A stretch of 64,000 bases of DNA from Marivivens donghaensis (GCF_011806565.1 NZ_JAATOP010000002.1:372001-436000), one strand, 5' to 3'; positions 26,807 to 36,553 are shown, counted from the stretch's first letter. The notes: generated by a model not told the origin, from the letters alone. Made by a program: numbers and translations.

Positions 26807-27532
26807 ATGCGTTCTGGCGTTATTGCTAAGAAAATCGGTATGACCCGTCTGTTCATGGAAGATGGTAAGCAGATCCCTGTGACCGTTCTCCAGCTGGACA
26901 GCCTGCAGGTCGTCGCTCAGCGCACCGTTGACAAGGACGGCTACACCGCCGTTCAGCTCGGTGCTGGTGTCGCCAAGACCAAGCGCGTTTCGAAGCCCCT
27001 CCGTGGTTACTTCGCTGCTGCCAAGGTCGAACCCAAGCGTAAAGTCGCAGAATTCCGCGTCAGCGCGGAAAACCTGATCCCGGTCGGTGCTGAAATCATC
27101 GCTGACCACTACGTTGCCGGCCAGTTCGTCGACGTATCGGGTACTTCGATCGGTAAAGGCTTTGCCGGTGCGATGAAGCGCCACAACTTCGGTGGTCTTC
27201 GCGCTACTCACGGTGTTTCGATCTCGCACCGTTCGCACGGTTCGGTCGGTCAGTGTCAGGATCCGGGTCGCATCTTCAAAGGTAAGAAGATGGCCGGTCA
27301 CATGGGTGCTGCCCGCGTTACCACTCAGAACCTTCAGGTTGTTCGCACCGATGCGGACCGTGGCCTGATCATGGTTAAGGGTGCTGTTCCGGGTTCGAAG
27401 GGTGGCTGGGTCACCATCAAGGACGCTGTCAAAAAAGCAGCTCCTGAAAACCTGGTTCTGCCTGCTGCACTGAAGTCGGACGCTGCTCCGGCGGCTGCTG
27501 CTGTTGAAGGAGGCGAAAACAATGAAGGCTGA
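26807..27532 (+). CDS. rplC: 50S ribosomal protein L3
   Basis: 241 aa, longer than the 209 aa of E. coli because of an Ala-rich C-terminal tail typical of alphaproteobacteria. L3 helps start 50S assembly and reaches the peptidyl-transferase centre. The central loop [23 protein letters not shown] is the conserved L3 core, and its Gln is the residue methylated by PrmB in E. coli. The last 11 bases overlap rplD. Confidence 0.95.
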   Translation: MRSGVIAKKIGMTRLFMEDGKQIPVTVLQLDSLQVVAQRTVDKDGYTAVQLGAGVAKTKRVSKPLRGYFAAAKVEPKRKVAEFRVSAENLIPVGAEIIADHYVAGQFVDVSGTSIGKGFAGAMKRHNFGGLRATHGVSISHRSHGSVGQCQDPGRIFKGKKMAGHMGAARVTTQNLQVVRTDADRGLIMVKGAVPGSKGGWVTIKDAVKKAAPENLVLPAALKSDAAPAAAAVEGGENNEG

Positions 27533-28142
27533 AGCAATCAAGCTTGATGGCGCTGCCGCTGGTTCCGTCGAACTCAACGACGAAATCTTCGGTCTCGAGC
27601 CGCGTGCCGACATCCTGCACCGCGTAGTCCGCTGGCAGCGTGCCAAGGCTCAGCAGGGTACCCACAAGGTACTCACCAAGTCGGAAGTCTCGTACTCGAC
27701 CAAGAAGATCTACAAGCAGAAGGGCACCGGCGGCGCACGTCACGGTTCCAAGAAAGCTCCGATCTTCCGTCACGGTGGTGTATACAAGGGTCCGACCCCG
27801 CGTTCGCACGCTCACGACCTGACCAAAAAGTTCCGCAAGCTCGGCCTGTGCCACGCTCTGTCGGCTAAAGCCAAAGCTGGTGAACTGGTCGTCGTCGAAA
27901 GCCTGGATCTGGCTGACGCCAAGACCTCGGCTCTGTCGAAGCAGGTTGCCAACCTCGGTTGGAAGCGTGCGCTGATCATCGACGGTGCTTCGGTTGACGA
28001 AGGCTTCGCAAAGGCTGCGCGTAACATCCAAAACCTGGACGTTCTGCCCACCATGGGTGCCAACGTCTACGACATCCTGAAGTCGGACACTCTCGTTCTG
28101 ACCAAAGCTGGTGTCGAAGCACTGGAGGCCCGTCTGAAATGA
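27522..28142 (+). CDS. rplD: 50S ribosomal protein L4
   Basis: 206 aa from ATG 27522, inside the end of rplC. AAGGAGG at 27507-27513, 8 nt upstream, decides the start; an upstream in-frame start at 27504 has no such site. L4 lines the exit tunnel and in E. coli represses the S10 operon. The conserved [20 protein letters not shown] segment is present. Its end overlaps rplW by ATGA. Confidence 0.95.
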   Translation: MKAEAIKLDGAAAGSVELNDEIFGLEPRADILHRVVRWQRAKAQQGTHKVLTKSEVSYSTKKIYKQKGTGGARHGSKKAPIFRHGGVYKGPTPRSHAHDLTKKFRKLGLCHALSAKAKAGELVVVESLDLADAKTSALSKQVANLGWKRALIIDGASVDEGFAKAARNIQNLDVLPTMGANVYDILKSDTLVLTKAGVEALEARLK

Positions 28143-28435
28143 GCACGAAGCCCGCACACTACGACGTGATCCGCAAGCCGATCATCACCGAGAAAGCAAC
28201 CATGGCATCCGAAAACGGTGCAGTTGTTTTCGAAGTAGCGGTCGACGCGAACAAGCCGCAGATCAAAGAAGCTGTTGAAGCTGTCTTTGGTGTGAAGGTG
28301 AAAGCGGTCAACACCGTTGTAACCAAAGGCAAGGTCAAGCGTTTCCGCGGTACCATCGGTACCCGTAACACGGTTAAAAAGGCCTACGTCACCCTCGAAG
28401 AGGGCAACACCATCGACGTCACCACCGGCCTCTAA
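28139..28435 (+). CDS. rplW: 50S ribosomal protein L23
   Basis: 98 aa. L23 sits at the tunnel exit and docks trigger factor and SRP. It starts [20 protein letters not shown] and has the VKVKAVNTV core. The 4-base overlap with rplD indicates coupled translation. Unusually for the S10 operon, a terminator follows it instead of rplB. Confidence 0.96.
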   Translation: MSTKPAHYDVIRKPIITEKATMASENGAVVFEVAVDANKPQIKEAVEAVFGVKVKAVNTVVTKGKVKRFRGTIGTRNTVKKAYVTLEEGNTIDVTTGL

Positions 28436-28461
28436 GGTCCGCTGGTACAATCGAATTGAAG

Positions 28462-28492
28462 AAGGCCTCTGCATCGAGCAGGGGCCTTTTTT
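28462..28492 (+). terminator. Rho-independent terminator after rplW, inside the S10 gene order
   Basis: Stem AAGGCCTCTGC / GCAGGGGCCTT (one G-U), loop ATCGA, then a T6 run. Confidence 0.92.
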
Positions 28493-28516
28493 ATGAGGGC
28501 TGCGCCCTAACGCAAT

Positions 28517-28620
28517 GCCTTTTCCATAAAAGGCTCAAGTGCTCTCGACAGTAGGCAGCTTCCCTGCTACTGACGCGCAATCACGAGGCCTCGGATTCGT
28601 TCCGGGGCCTGTGATTTTAT
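28517..28620 (+). promoter_or_regulatory. Three tandem hairpins in the rplB leader
   Basis: 28517-28534 GCCTTTT-CCAT-AAAAGGC; 28549-28572 CAGTAGGCAG / CTGCTACTG with a bulge; 28579-28616 AATCAC and AGGCCTCGGA pairing with TCCGGGGCCT and GTGATT, then TTAT. The last looks terminator-like. I found no convincing -35/-10 here, although the preceding terminator suggests that rplB needs a promoter or read-through. Confidence 0.55.
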
Positions 28621-28690
28621 GAGATGGGGACCTTAGGGGCCCTTTAACTGCCGGGATTAACCTCCCGCAAAGCAACGGAAGACAGAGAAC

Positions 28691-29530
28691 ATGGCACTCA
28701 AGTCGTATAAGCCGACGACGCCGGGCCAGCGTGGACTGGTTCTGATCGACCGTTCGGAGCTTTGGAAAGGTCGTCCGGTCAAGGCCCTCACCGAGGGTCT
28801 GACCAGCAAGGGCGGTCGGAACAATACCGGACGGATCACGATGCGCCGTCGTGGTGGTGGTGTAAAGCGCCTCTACCGTATCGTTGATTTCAAGCGTACT
28901 AAGTTCGACGTATCGGGCACCGTAGCCCGCATTGAATACGACCCGAACCGCACCGCTTTCATCGCCCTCATCCAGTATGATGACGGTGAGCAAGCATACA
29001 TCCTCGCTCCGCAGCGTCTGGCTGTTGGTGACAAGGTTGTCGCTTCGGCAAAGGCCGACATCAAGCCGGGTAACGCTATGCCGTTCTCGGGCCTGCCGAT
29101 CGGTACCATTGTCCACAACGTAGAACTGAAGCCCGGCAAGGGTGGTCAGCTGGCGCGCGCCGCTGGTACCTACGCCCAGTTCGTCGGTCGTGACGGCGGC
29201 TACGCACAGATCCGCCTTTCGTCGGGTGAACTGCGTCTCGTTCGTCAGGAATGCATGGCCACCGTTGGTGCCGTGTCGAACCCCGACAACTCGAACCAAG
29301 ACTTCGGTAAAGCTGGCCGTATGCGTCACAAGGGCATCCGCCCGAGCGTCCGCGGTGTTGCTATGAACCCGATTGACCACCCGCACGGCGGTGGTGAAGG
29401 CCGTACCTCGGGTGGCCGTCACCCGGTTACCCCGTGGGGTAAGCCGACCAAGGGTGCTCGTACCCGCAACAAGAAGAAGGCGTCGTCGAAGCTGATTCTG
29501 CGTTCGCGTCACGCCAAGAAAGGGCGCTAA
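28691..29530 (+). CDS. rplB: 50S ribosomal protein L2
   Basis: 279 aa. L2 is required for subunit association and peptidyl-transferase activity. The conserved C-terminal segment [18 protein letters not shown] contains the key histidine near the active site. It starts [15 protein letters not shown]. It opens a unit running through rplP, with rpsS 3 nt downstream. Confidence 0.97.
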   Translation: MALKSYKPTTPGQRGLVLIDRSELWKGRPVKALTEGLTSKGGRNNTGRITMRRRGGGVKRLYRIVDFKRTKFDVSGTVARIEYDPNRTAFIALIQYDDGEQAYILAPQRLAVGDKVVASAKADIKPGNAMPFSGLPIGTIVHNVELKPGKGGQLARAAGTYAQFVGRDGGYAQIRLSSGELRLVRQECMATVGAVSNPDNSNQDFGKAGRMRHKGIRPSVRGVAMNPIDHPHGGGEGRTSGGRHPVTPWGKPTKGARTRNKKKASSKLILRSRHAKKGR

Positions 29531-29533
29531 GAC

Positions 29534-29812
29534 ATGACTCGCTCTGTATGGAAAGGCCCGTTCGTAGATGCTTACGTGCTTAAGAAAGCCGAAGCAGCTC
29601 GCGAAGCTAGCCGCAATGAAGTCATCAAGATCTGGTCGCGCCGCTCGACGATCCTGCCCCAATTCGTGGGCCTGACGTTTGGCGTCTACAACGGTCAGAA
29701 GCACATCCCCGTGCTAATTACTGAAGACATGATCGGTCAGAAGTTCGGTGAATATTCGCCGACCCGTACTTATTACGGACACGCTGCCGACAAGAAAGCG
29801 AAGCGGAAGTAA
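29534..29812 (+). CDS. rpsS: 30S ribosomal protein S19
   Basis: 92 aa. S19 is in the 30S head and forms bridges with L5. It starts [20 protein letters not shown]. The conserved [24 protein letters not shown] block is intact. It is packed 3 nt after rplB and 3 nt before rplV. Confidence 0.97.
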   Translation: MTRSVWKGPFVDAYVLKKAEAAREASRNEVIKIWSRRSTILPQFVGLTFGVYNGQKHIPVLITEDMIGQKFGEYSPTRTYYGHAADKKAKRK

Positions 29813-29815
29813 GTC

Positions 29816-30196
29816 ATGGGCAAGGCACAGAACCCCCGCCGCGTGGCCGACAACGAAGCAATGGCAAAAGCCAAAATGCTTCGCACCAGCCCGCAGAAAC
29901 TGAACCTCGTCGCCGCAATGATCCGCGGCAAGAAGGTCGAGAAGGCTCTTGCCGACCTCACCTTCTCGAACAAGCGGATCGCTCAGGACGTGAAGAAGTG
30001 TCTTCAGTCCGCGATTGCGAACGCCGAGAACAACCATAACCTCGACGTCGACGAACTCGTCGTTGCAGAGGCCTTCGTTGGTAAGAACCTGACCATGAAG
30101 CGCGGTCGCCCGCGTGCACGTGGTCGTTTCGGCAAGATCATGAAGCCGTTTTCGGAACTGACCATCAAGGTGCGTCAGATTGAGGAGCAAGCCTAA
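29816..30196 (+). CDS. rplV: 50S ribosomal protein L22
   Basis: 126 aa. The long beta-hairpin of L22 narrows the exit tunnel; the tip region [15 protein letters not shown] is intact, with no macrolide-resistance deletion visible. Its TAA shares a base with the ATG of rpsC (TAATG), so the two are translationally coupled. Confidence 0.96.
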   Translation: MGKAQNPRRVADNEAMAKAKMLRTSPQKLNLVAAMIRGKKVEKALADLTFSNKRIAQDVKKCLQSAIANAENNHNLDVDELVVAEAFVGKNLTMKRGRPRARGRFGKIMKPFSELTIKVRQIEEQA

Positions 30197-30903
30197 TGGG
30201 TAATAAAGTAAATCCCGTCGGTATGCGCCTGCAGGTCAACCGCACCTGGGACAGCCGCTGGTACGCCGACACCAAAGACTACGGTGATCTTCTTCTTGAA
30301 GACCTTCAGATCAAGGACTTCATCAAGAAAGAGTGCAAGGCCGCTGGCATTGCACGCGTCATCATCGAGCGTCCGCACAAGAAGTGCCGCGTGACCATTC
30401 ACGCTGCGCGTCCGGGCGTTATCATCGGCAAAAAAGGCGCCGATATCGAAGTTCTCCGCAAGAAGCTGGCAAACCTGACTTCGTCGGAACTGCACCTGAA
30501 CATCGTTGAAGTCCGCAAGCCGGAACTCGACGCTCAGCTGGTTGCAGAATCGATCGGTCAGCAGCTCGAGCGTCGTGTGTCGTTCCGCCGCGCCATGAAG
30601 CGTGCGGTTCAGAACGCCATGCGCATGGGTGCTCTCGGCATCCGTGTGAACGTCGCCGGTCGTCTTGGTGGCGCTGAAATCGCACGTACCGAATGGTACC
30701 GCGAAGGTCGTGTGCCGCTGCACACCCTGCGTGCCGACATCGACTACGCCCTGTATGAAGCCTCGACCCCGTACGGCATCATCGGCATCAAGGTCTGGAT
30801 CTTCAAAGGTGAGATCATGGAGCACGATCCGATGGCTCGTGACCGTCGTCAGGCCGAGCTGCAAGATGGTCCGAGCCCTCGTGGCGCCGGCGGCCGTCGC
30901 TAA
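30196..30903 (+). CDS. rpsC: 30S ribosomal protein S3
   Basis: 235 aa. S3 is at the mRNA entry channel. The KH domain motif [15 protein letters not shown] is present, and the C-terminal domain includes [20 protein letters not shown]. It starts one base inside the rplV stop. rplP follows after 13 nt with a GGAG ribosome-binding site. Confidence 0.97.
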   Translation: MGNKVNPVGMRLQVNRTWDSRWYADTKDYGDLLLEDLQIKDFIKKECKAAGIARVIIERPHKKCRVTIHAARPGVIIGKKGADIEVLRKKLANLTSSELHLNIVEVRKPELDAQLVAESIGQQLERRVSFRRAMKRAVQNAMRMGALGIRVNVAGRLGGAEIARTEWYREGRVPLHTLRADIDYALYEASTPYGIIGIKVWIFKGEIMEHDPMARDRRQAELQDGPSPRGAGGRR

Positions 30904-30916
30904 GGAGTAATGAACA

Positions 30917-31330
30917 ATGCTTCAGCCTAAGCGTACAAAATTCCGCAAAATGCACAAAGGCCGTATCCACGGTCAGGCAAAAGGCGGTTCGGATCTCAAC
31001 TTCGGCACCTATGGCCTCAAAGCCACTGAGCCGGAGCGTGTAACCGCTCGCCAGATCGAAGCCGCTCGTCGTGCTCTGACTCGTCACATGAAGCGTCAGG
31101 GCCGCGTTTGGATCCGTATCTTCCCGGACCTGCCGGTATCGGCAAAGCCCATCGAAGTTCGTATGGGTAAAGGTAAGGGTTCCGTGGACCGTTGGACCTG
31201 TAAGGTCAAGCCGGGCCGCGTGATGTTCGAAATCGACGGCGTGAACGAAGAGATCGCCCGTGAGGCCCTGCGCCTTGCAGCTATGAAGCTGCCGGTTAAG
31301 ACCCGCACCGTAGTTCGCGAAGACTGGTAA
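30917..31330 (+). CDS. rplP: 50S ribosomal protein L16
   Basis: 137 aa. L16 helps position the A-site tRNA. The exposed loop EVRMGKGKG contains Arg82, which corresponds to E. coli L16 Arg81, the residue hydroxylated there by the 2OG oxygenase YcfD (RoxA). It ends the rplB-rplP unit: a strong bidirectional terminator follows, and the convergent gene on the other strand encodes a 2OG-Fe(II) oxygenase. Confidence 0.96.
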   Translation: MLQPKRTKFRKMHKGRIHGQAKGGSDLNFGTYGLKATEPERVTARQIEAARRALTRHMKRQGRVWIRIFPDLPVSAKPIEVRMGKGKGSVDRWTCKVKPGRVMFEIDGVNEEIAREALRLAAMKLPVKTRTVVREDW

Positions 31331-31347
31331 TCAGGTCTGCAAGAATT

Positions 31348-31377
31348 AAGAAAGGCGCCCCTCGGGGCGCCTTTCTT
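31348..31377. terminator. Bidirectional terminator between rplP and the oxygenase gene
   Basis: AAGAAAGGCGCCC pairs perfectly with GGGCGCCTTTCTT around a CTCG loop. T-rich 3' arms exist on both strands, so it can serve the convergent rplP and oxygenase transcripts. Confidence 0.92.
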
Positions 31378-31401
31378 GGTTTTGGACGTTGGGGATGAAG
31401 A

Positions 31402-32022
31402 TCACTCCCACTTGTAATTGAAGCTGACGCTGACGCGGTCGAACTCGGACGTGTTGGCGGGCACCTCGTGGCGCAGCCAGCTTTCCCACAGCAGCACATC
31501 GCCGATTTCGGGCTTCACATAGATGAAGGCCTTCAAGTCGCGGCGGCAGTCCTTAATGCGTGGCGGGGCGGCCATCATCATGGCGTGGCGGGGATCTTCG
31601 AGCTTCAGAGCCGAGGTGCCTTCCGGCATCGACACGTAGGTTGTGCCCGAGATGACCGAGTGCGGGTGGATGTGCGAGCCATGGCCACCTGCTTCGGGCA
31701 GGATGTTGATCCAGAGGTCTTCGAGCACCAGCTTGCGGCCATCGAGGTTGAACTCGAGGTCTTCGGCAAACTTGGCGACGTGTTCATCCAGCGCCTCTTT
31801 GACGGCGGCGAAGATCGGGAACCGCCACGGTAGGTCGGCGAGGGAGGCGTAGGACGTGTACCCCGGATAGCCGTTTTCTTGGCACCACTCCATGCCCGCT
31901 TCGTCGTCGTCCATGATCGCGTAACAGCTGTCGTGCAGCTCTTCTTCGTCAACGCCAGGGCCGTACTCGTTAAGGCGTGCGCGATAGAGGCGGGTGACGA
32001 AGAGAGATTCGATTTCTGCCAT
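31402..32022 (-). CDS. 2OG-Fe(II) oxygenase family protein (TIGR02466-like)
   Basis: 206 aa on the minus strand, with GGAGGA upstream of the ATG. The jelly-roll signature of the TIGR02466 family is visible: HGSHIHPHSVISGTTYV, with iron ligands drawn from H117, H119 or H121; the distal ligand H185 in WLRHEVP; and R196 in FDRVSVSFN, the expected 2-oxoglutarate contact. The substrate is unknown. It interrupts the S10 gene order between rplP and rpmC, on the opposite strand, and converges on rplP. Because L16 is a known substrate of a different 2OG oxygenase in E. coli, ribosomal protein hydroxylation is a plausible but untested role. Confidence 0.8.
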   Translation of the reverse strand: MAEIESLFVTRLYRARLNEYGPGVDEEELHDSCYAIMDDDEAGMEWCQENGYPGYTSYASLADLPWRFPIFAAVKEALDEHVAKFAEDLEFNLDGRKLVLEDLWINILPEAGGHGSHIHPHSVISGTTYVSMPEGTSALKLEDPRHAMMMAAPPRIKDCRRDLKAFIYVKPEIGDVLLWESWLRHEVPANTSEFDRVSVSFNYKWE

Positions 32023-32062
32023 GTGGATGTCCTCCGGATATTGGGTGCGCTCTATGTACCCG

Positions 32063-32091
32063 TTGACCTGCGCACCTTAAACTGCTGTTAT
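32063..32091 (+). promoter_or_regulatory. Promoter of the rpmC-to-rpmD unit
   Basis: TTGACC (32063-32068), a 17-bp spacer and TGTTAT (32086-32091), giving a start near 32098 and a leader of about 205 nt. A perfect AGTTGTG-AAAGA-CACAACT repeat follows the -10. Confidence 0.6.
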
Positions 32092-32193
32092 CGGAGTTGT
32101 GAAAGACACAACTGCGCGGCGGGCCTGATTTTATTGGCCGACGCGTAAGTAAGGGTTGCTCTTCCATACCCCCTCCAGTATGTAGCGGCATCT

Positions 32194-32226
32194 CACGATT
32201 CCCCTTTGCGGGATTCGTGTGCTTTT
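32194..32226 (+). other. Terminator-like hairpin in the rpmC leader
   Basis: CACGATTCCC pairs with GGGATTCGTG (one mismatch) and is followed by TGCTTTTAG. It lies between the promoter at 32063 and rpmC, so it may attenuate the unit. Confidence 0.45.
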
Positions 32227-32302
32227 AGTTTGCCCACCAGGCCAATGAGTGACCCGTAGGAAATTCGTGCGGAGCTCTCTGGTGTAAGGAAAGGACAAGG
32301 CG

Positions 32303-32500
32303 ATGGACGCCAACGAACTTCGTAACAAGACCCCGGAGCAGCTCCGGGAAGAGCTTGTCTCGCTGAAGAAAGAGCAGTTCAACCTGCGCTTCCAGCAGGC
32401 CACTGGCCAACTCGAGAACACTGCGCGCATGCGCAAGGTCAAGCGCGACGCTGCTCGCGTTCTGACTATCCTGAACCAAAAAGCTGCTGCGGAGGCCTAA
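32303..32500 (+). CDS. rpmC: 50S ribosomal protein L29
   Basis: 65 aa, a two-helix protein near the tunnel exit. [20 protein letters not shown] and the [19 protein letters not shown] segment are typical. AAGGAAAGGA precedes the ATG. It opens the unit that continues to rpmD; rpsQ starts 3 nt after its stop. Confidence 0.95.
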   Translation: MDANELRNKTPEQLREELVSLKKEQFNLRFQQATGQLENTARMRKVKRDAARVLTILNQKAAAEA

Positions 32501-32503
32501 GAC

Positions 32504-32734
32504 ATGCCCAAGCGTATTCTCCAGGGTGTTGTCACCTCGAGCCAGAACGAACAGACCGTAACCGTGCTCGTCGAGCGCCGTTTCAAGCACCCGCTGCTGC
32601 ACAAGACTGTTCGTAAGTCGAAGAAGTACCGTGCTCATGACGAGCACAACAAGTTCGCCATCGGTGACACCGTCCGTATCCAGGAATGTGCACCGAAGTC
32701 GAAAACCAAACGCTGGGAAGTCATCGACGCCTAA
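32504..32734 (+). CDS. rpsQ: 30S ribosomal protein S17
   Basis: 76 aa, an OB-fold protein needed for early 30S assembly. It starts [19 protein letters not shown] and has the conserved [10 protein letters not shown] and [19 protein letters not shown] 77-nt spacer separates it from rplN. Confidence 0.96.
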   Translation: MPKRILQGVVTSSQNEQTVTVLVERRFKHPLLHKTVRKSKKYRAHDEHNKFAIGDTVRIQECAPKSKTKRWEVIDA

Positions 32735-32811
32735 TGGTGTCGATCTCAGTTAATCGAAACCCTGAGGGTAAGGGCGATACTGCAAGCCCCCTCAAAGGTC
32801 GGGAGTAACCC

Positions 32812-33180
32812 ATGATCCAGATGCAGACCAATCTGGATGTCGCTGATAACTCTGGCGCTCGCCGAGTTCAGTGCATCAAGGTCCTCGGCGGTTCGCACCG
32901 CCGTTATGCGTCGGTTGGTGACATCATCGTTGTTTCGGTGAAAGAAGCCATCCCGCGCGGCCGTGTGAAGAAAGGTGACGTCCGTAAGGCCGTCGTCGTT
33001 CGCACCGCCAAAGAAGTTCGCCGTGAAGACGGCACTGCAATCCGCTTTGACCGCAACGCTGCTGTTATTCTGAATAACAACGGTGAACCGGTTGGCACCC
33101 GTATCTTCGGACCGGTTGTTCGCGAACTGCGCGCTAAGAACTTCATGAAAATCATCTCGCTTGCTCCGGAGGTGCTGTAA
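32812..33180 (+). CDS. rplN: 50S ribosomal protein L14
   Basis: 122 aa. L14 forms intersubunit bridges and is the binding site of the silencing factor RsfS. It starts [19 protein letters not shown]. The conserved C-terminal part [20 protein letters not shown] is intact. Its TAA overlaps the rplX ATG by one base. Confidence 0.97.
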   Translation: MIQMQTNLDVADNSGARRVQCIKVLGGSHRRYASVGDIIVVSVKEAIPRGRVKKGDVRKAVVVRTAKEVRREDGTAIRFDRNAAVILNNNGEPVGTRIFGPVVRELRAKNFMKIISLAPEVL

Positions 33181-33485
33181 TGGCTGCTAAGCTCCGTAAA
33201 GGCGATAATGTCGTCGTTCTCGCTGGCAAGGACAAAGGCAAAACCGGTCAGATCACTTCGGTTGATCCGGCTGCCGGTAAAGCTGTTGTCGACGGTGTAA
33301 ACGTCGCCATCCGCCACCAGAAGCAGAGCCAGACCGCACAGGGCGGCCGCCTCCCGAAGGCGATGCCGATCCAGCTGTCGAACCTGGCAATCGTTGACGC
33401 AAATGGTAAAGCAACCCGCGTTGGCTTCCGCATGGAAGACGGCAAGAAGGTACGCTTCGCCAAGACTACTGGGGACGTTATCTGA
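33180..33485 (+). CDS. rplX: 50S ribosomal protein L24
   Basis: 101 aa with an N-terminal KOW motif ([20 protein letters not shown]). L24 is one of the two initiators of 50S assembly. The start overlaps the rplN stop (TAATG) and the end overlaps the rplE start (TGATG), so three genes are tightly coupled. Confidence 0.97.
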   Translation: MAAKLRKGDNVVVLAGKDKGKTGQITSVDPAAGKAVVDGVNVAIRHQKQSQTAQGGRLPKAMPIQLSNLAIVDANGKATRVGFRMEDGKKVRFAKTTGDVI

Positions 33486-34048
33486 TGCTTGACACCGCTA
33501 ACTACACCCCGCGTCTCAAAGAGGTCTACAAGTCGCAGATCCGTGCCGCTCTCAAAGAAGAGTTCGGTTACAAGAACGACATGATGATCCCGCGTCTCGA
33601 CAAGATCGTCCTGAACATCGGCTGTGGTGCTGAAGCTGTCCGTGACAGCAAAAAAGCCAAGTCGGCTGTTGAGGATCTGACCACTATCGCTGGTCAGAAG
33701 GCTGTTTCGACGAAAGCTAAGAAGTCCATCGCTGGCTTCCGCGTTCGTGAAGACATGCCGCTCGGCGCAAAAGTCACCCTGCGTGGCGACCGTATGTACG
33801 AATTCCTTGATCGTCTGATCACCATCGCTATGCCCCGTATCCGCGACTTCCGCGGCGTATCGGGCAAGTCGTTTGATGGTCGTGGCAACTACGCCACCGG
33901 TCTGAAGGAACACATCGTATTCCCGGAAATCAACTTCGATAAAGTTGATGAAGTCTGGGGTATGGACATCGTCATCTGCACCACCGCGAACAACGACGCG
34001 GAAGCAAAGGCGCTGTTGAAGCACTTCAACATGCCTTTCAACAGCTGA
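33485..34048 (+). CDS. rplE: 50S ribosomal protein L5
   Basis: 187 aa. L5 binds 5S rRNA and contacts the P-site t[16 protein letters not shown] and [19 protein letters not shown] are conserved L5 blocks. It starts one base inside the rplX stop. Confidence 0.97.
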   Translation: MLDTANYTPRLKEVYKSQIRAALKEEFGYKNDMMIPRLDKIVLNIGCGAEAVRDSKKAKSAVEDLTTIAGQKAVSTKAKKSIAGFRVREDMPLGAKVTLRGDRMYEFLDRLITIAMPRIRDFRGVSGKSFDGRGNYATGLKEHIVFPEINFDKVDEVWGMDIVICTTANNDAEAKALLKHFNMPFNS

Positions 34049-34067
34049 TCGCGGGGAGATTAGAGTA

Positions 34068-34373
34068 ATGGCTAAAAAATCCATGGTCGAACGCGAGAAG
34101 AAGCGCGAACGCCTGGTAGCTAAATACGCTGCCAAGCGCGCTGAACTCAAAGAAATCGCGAACGATGAAACCAAGTCGATGGAAGAGCGCTTCAAGGCCC
34201 GCCTGAAGCTGGCAGAACTGCCGCGCAACAGCTCGCCCACCCGTCTTCACAACCGTTGCCAGCTGACCGGTCGTCCGCACGCGTACTACCGCAAGCTCAA
34301 GATCAGCCGTATTAAGCTCCGTGAACTGGGCTCGAACGGCGAGATCCCGGGCATGGTCAAGTCGAGCTGGTAA
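34068..34373 (+). CDS. rpsN: 30S ribosomal protein S14, zinc-independent form
   Basis: 101 aa. Only one Cys is present in the core ([15 protein letters not shown]), so this is the long C- (zinc-free) form. It starts [17 protein letters not shown] after a GGGGAG ribosome-binding site. No zinc-binding paralogue was seen in the window. Confidence 0.96.
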   Translation: MAKKSMVEREKKRERLVAKYAAKRAELKEIANDETKSMEERFKARLKLAELPRNSSPTRLHNRCQLTGRPHAYYRKLKISRIKLRELGSNGEIPGMVKSSW

Positions 34374-34385
34374 GGAGGGTTAGAA

Positions 34386-34778
34386 ATGAACGATCCTATC
34401 GGTGATATGCTGACCCGTATCCGTAACGCCCAGATGCGTGGCAAGTCGACCGTGTCGACCCCCGCTTCGAAGCTGCGCGGTTGGGTTCTGGACGTGCTTG
34501 CGGACGAAGGTTACATCCGCGGCTACGAAAGCACCACTGACGCCAAGGGCCACGCAGCTCTTGAAATCAGCCTCAAGTACTTCGAAGGCACTCCTGTCAT
34601 TCGCGAACTGAAGCGGGTCTCGAAGCCCGGTCGTCGCGTTTACATGAGCGTCAAGGACATCCCGTCGGTCCGTCAGGGCCTGGGCGTGTCGATTGTCTCC
34701 ACCCCGAAGGGTGTGATGTCGGACGCAAACGCTCGCGCAGCCAACGTTGGCGGCGAAGTGCTTTGCACCGTCTTCTAA
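34386..34778 (+). CDS. rpsH: 30S ribosomal protein S8
   Basis: 130 aa. S8 organises the central 16S domain and in E. coli represses the spc operon by binding near rplE. It starts [16 protein letters not shown]. The C-terminal [21 protein letters not shown] is conserved. A TAAGGAGG junction supplies the ribosome-binding site for rplF. Confidence 0.97.
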   Translation: MNDPIGDMLTRIRNAQMRGKSTVSTPASKLRGWVLDVLADEGYIRGYESTTDAKGHAALEISLKYFEGTPVIRELKRVSKPGRRVYMSVKDIPSVRQGLGVSIVSTPKGVMSDANARAANVGGEVLCTVF

Positions 34779-34788
34779 GGAGGGGCTG

Positions 34789-35322
34789 ATGTCACGTATT
34801 GGTAAAAAACCGGTCTCGCTTCCGAGCGGCGTAACCGCTTCGGTTTCGGGCCAGACCATCGAAGTTAAGGGTGCCAAAGGCTCCCGTTCCTTCACTGCTA
34901 CCGATGATGTTACCATCGCTGTCGAAGACAACGCTGTTTCGGTTACCCCGCGTGGTAGCTCGAAGCGCGCTCGTCAGCAGTGGGGCATGACCCGCACCAT
35001 GATCGAAAACCTCGTCACTGGCGTGACCGAGGGCTTCAAGAAAGAGCTTGAGATCACTGGTGTTGGTTACCGTGCTCAGATGCAGGGCAACACCCTGAAG
35101 CTGGCCCTCGGTTACTCGCACGACGTCGACTTCGAAGTTCCGGCTGGCGTAACCGTCACCGCTCCGAAGCAGACCGAGATCGTTGTGGAAGGTACTGACC
35201 AACAGCTGGTGGGGCAGGTTGCTGCCAACATCCGCGAGTGGCGTAAGCCGGAGCCCTACAAGGGCAAAGGTATCCGCTACAAGGGCGAGTACATCTTCCG
35301 CAAAGAAGGCAAGAAGAAGTAA
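34789..35322 (+). CDS. rplF: 50S ribosomal protein L6
   Basis: 177 aa from ATG 34789, set by AAGGAGG at 34777-34783. The frame continues upstream to 34747 inside rpsH, but without support. L6 lies near the sarcin-ricin loop. It has two L6 repeats, the second ending with the [13 protein letters not shown] signature. Confidence 0.96.
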   Translation: MSRIGKKPVSLPSGVTASVSGQTIEVKGAKGSRSFTATDDVTIAVEDNAVSVTPRGSSKRARQQWGMTRTMIENLVTGVTEGFKKELEITGVGYRAQMQGNTLKLALGYSHDVDFEVPAGVTVTAPKQTEIVVEGTDQQLVGQVAANIREWRKPEPYKGKGIRYKGEYIFRKEGKKK

Positions 35323-35333
35323 GGAACGCGAAA

Positions 35334-35693
35334 ATGGCAAACAGCAAAAGAACCCTGTTTCTGAAGCGCCGCCTGCGCGTCCGGAACAAACTTCGCGCCG
35401 TGAACGCTGGTCGCGTTCGCCTTTCGGTGCACCGTTCGAACAAGAACATCAGCGTCCAGCTGATCGACGACGTCAAGGGTACCACCTTGGCGGCGGCCTC
35501 GACCCTCGAAAAGGATCTGGGCCTCGTCGGCAAGAACAACATCGAAGCTGCGGCCAAGGTTGGTCAGGTTATTGCAGAGCGTGCCAAGGCCGCTGGCGTG
35601 ACCGAAGCCTACTTCGATCGTGGTGGCTTCCTGTTCCACGGCAAGGTGAAGGCTCTGGCCGACGCTGCGCGTGAAGCTGGTCTGAAGATCTAA
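35334..35693 (+). CDS. rplR: 50S ribosomal protein L18
   Basis: 119 aa. L18 binds 5S rRNA with L5. The basic N-terminus ([20 protein letters not shown]) and the [21 protein letters not shown]-terminal signature are both present. Short spacers carrying GGAG on each side support a single operon. Confidence 0.97.
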   Translation: MANSKRTLFLKRRLRVRNKLRAVNAGRVRLSVHRSNKNISVQLIDDVKGTTLAAASTLEKDLGLVGKNNIEAAAKVGQVIAERAKAAGVTEAYFDRGGFLFHGKVKALADAAREAGLKI

Positions 35694-35705
35694 GGAGACG
35701 AGAAA

Positions 35706-36263
35706 ATGGCAGAACGTGAGAACCGCCGGGACCGTCGCGAACGCGACGAAGCTCCGGAATTCGCCGATCGTCTCGTGGCGATCAACCGCGTCTCGAAGAC
35801 TGTTAAGGGTGGTAAGCGTTTCGGCTTCGCTGCTCTGGTAGTCGTCGGCGACCAGAAAGGCCGTGTCGGCTTCGGCAAGGGCAAGGCTAAAGAAGTACCG
35901 GAAGCGATCCGCAAGGCCACTGAACAGGCTAAGCGCTCCATGATCCGTGTGCCGCTGCGCGATGGTCGTACGCTGCACCACGACATGGAAGGTCGTCACG
36001 GTGCGGGCCGCGTCGTAATGCGTCAGGCTCCGGAAGGTACCGGTATCATTGCCGGTGGTCCGATGCGTGCCGTGTTCGAAATGCTGGGCATCAAGGACGT
36101 TGTGTCCAAGTCGCTCGGTTCGCAGAACCCGTACAACATGATCCGTGCTACCCTCGACGGTCTGAAGAAAGAAGCTTCGCCCCGTTCGGTAGCACAGCGT
36201 CGCGGCAAAAAGGTTGCTGACATCCTTCGTAAGGATGAAGCACCGGCCGAAGCTGAAGCGTAA
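35706..36263 (+). CDS. rpsE: 30S ribosomal protein S5
   Basis: 185 aa, with short tails beyond the core. S5 acts in decoding fidelity and mRNA unwinding. The N-terminal dsRBD-like part reads [19 protein letters not shown]. The loop [20 protein letters not shown] is wild type, with no spectinomycin-resistance deletion visible. Confidence 0.97.
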   Translation: MAERENRRDRRERDEAPEFADRLVAINRVSKTVKGGKRFGFAALVVVGDQKGRVGFGKGKAKEVPEAIRKATEQAKRSMIRVPLRDGRTLHHDMEGRHGAGRVVMRQAPEGTGIIAGGPMRAVFEMLGIKDVVSKSLGSQNPYNMIRATLDGLKKEASPRSVAQRRGKKVADILRKDEAPAEAEA

Positions 36264-36275
36264 GGAGACAGGACC

Positions 36276-36464
36276 ATGGCAAAAACCATCGTCGTCAAGC
36301 AGATCGGCTCGCCGATCCGTCGCCCCGACGTTCAGCGCCGTACGCTGATCGGTCTGGGCCTGAACAAGATGCACAAGACTCGTGAACTCGAAGATACCCC
36401 TTCGGTCCGCGGCATGGTCGAAAGCATCCCGCACCTCGTCGAGATCATCGAAGAGCGCGGCTAA
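36276..36464 (+). CDS. rpmD: 50S ribosomal protein L30
   Basis: 62 aa. [28 protein letters not shown] is the typical L30 core. GGAG lies upstream of the ATG. It ends the rpmC-rpmD unit: a terminator follows, and rplO, its usual neighbour, is about 640 nt away beyond a DUF1127 gene. Confidence 0.95.
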   Translation: MAKTIVVKQIGSPIRRPDVQRRTLIGLGLNKMHKTRELEDTPSVRGMVESIPHLVEIIEERG

Positions 36465-36488
36465 GGCTTAGCCCACGCATCAATTCAG

Positions 36489-36518
36489 AAGGCCCTGCAG
36501 GAAACTGCGGGGCCTTTT
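36489..36518 (+). terminator. Rho-independent terminator after rpmD
   Basis: Stem AAGGCCCTGCAG / CTGCGGGGCCTT (one G-U), loop GAAA, T-run. Confidence 0.92.
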
Positions 36519-36553
36519 GCTATTGCGCTGCTGCATGGCTGTATTGCTGCGCT

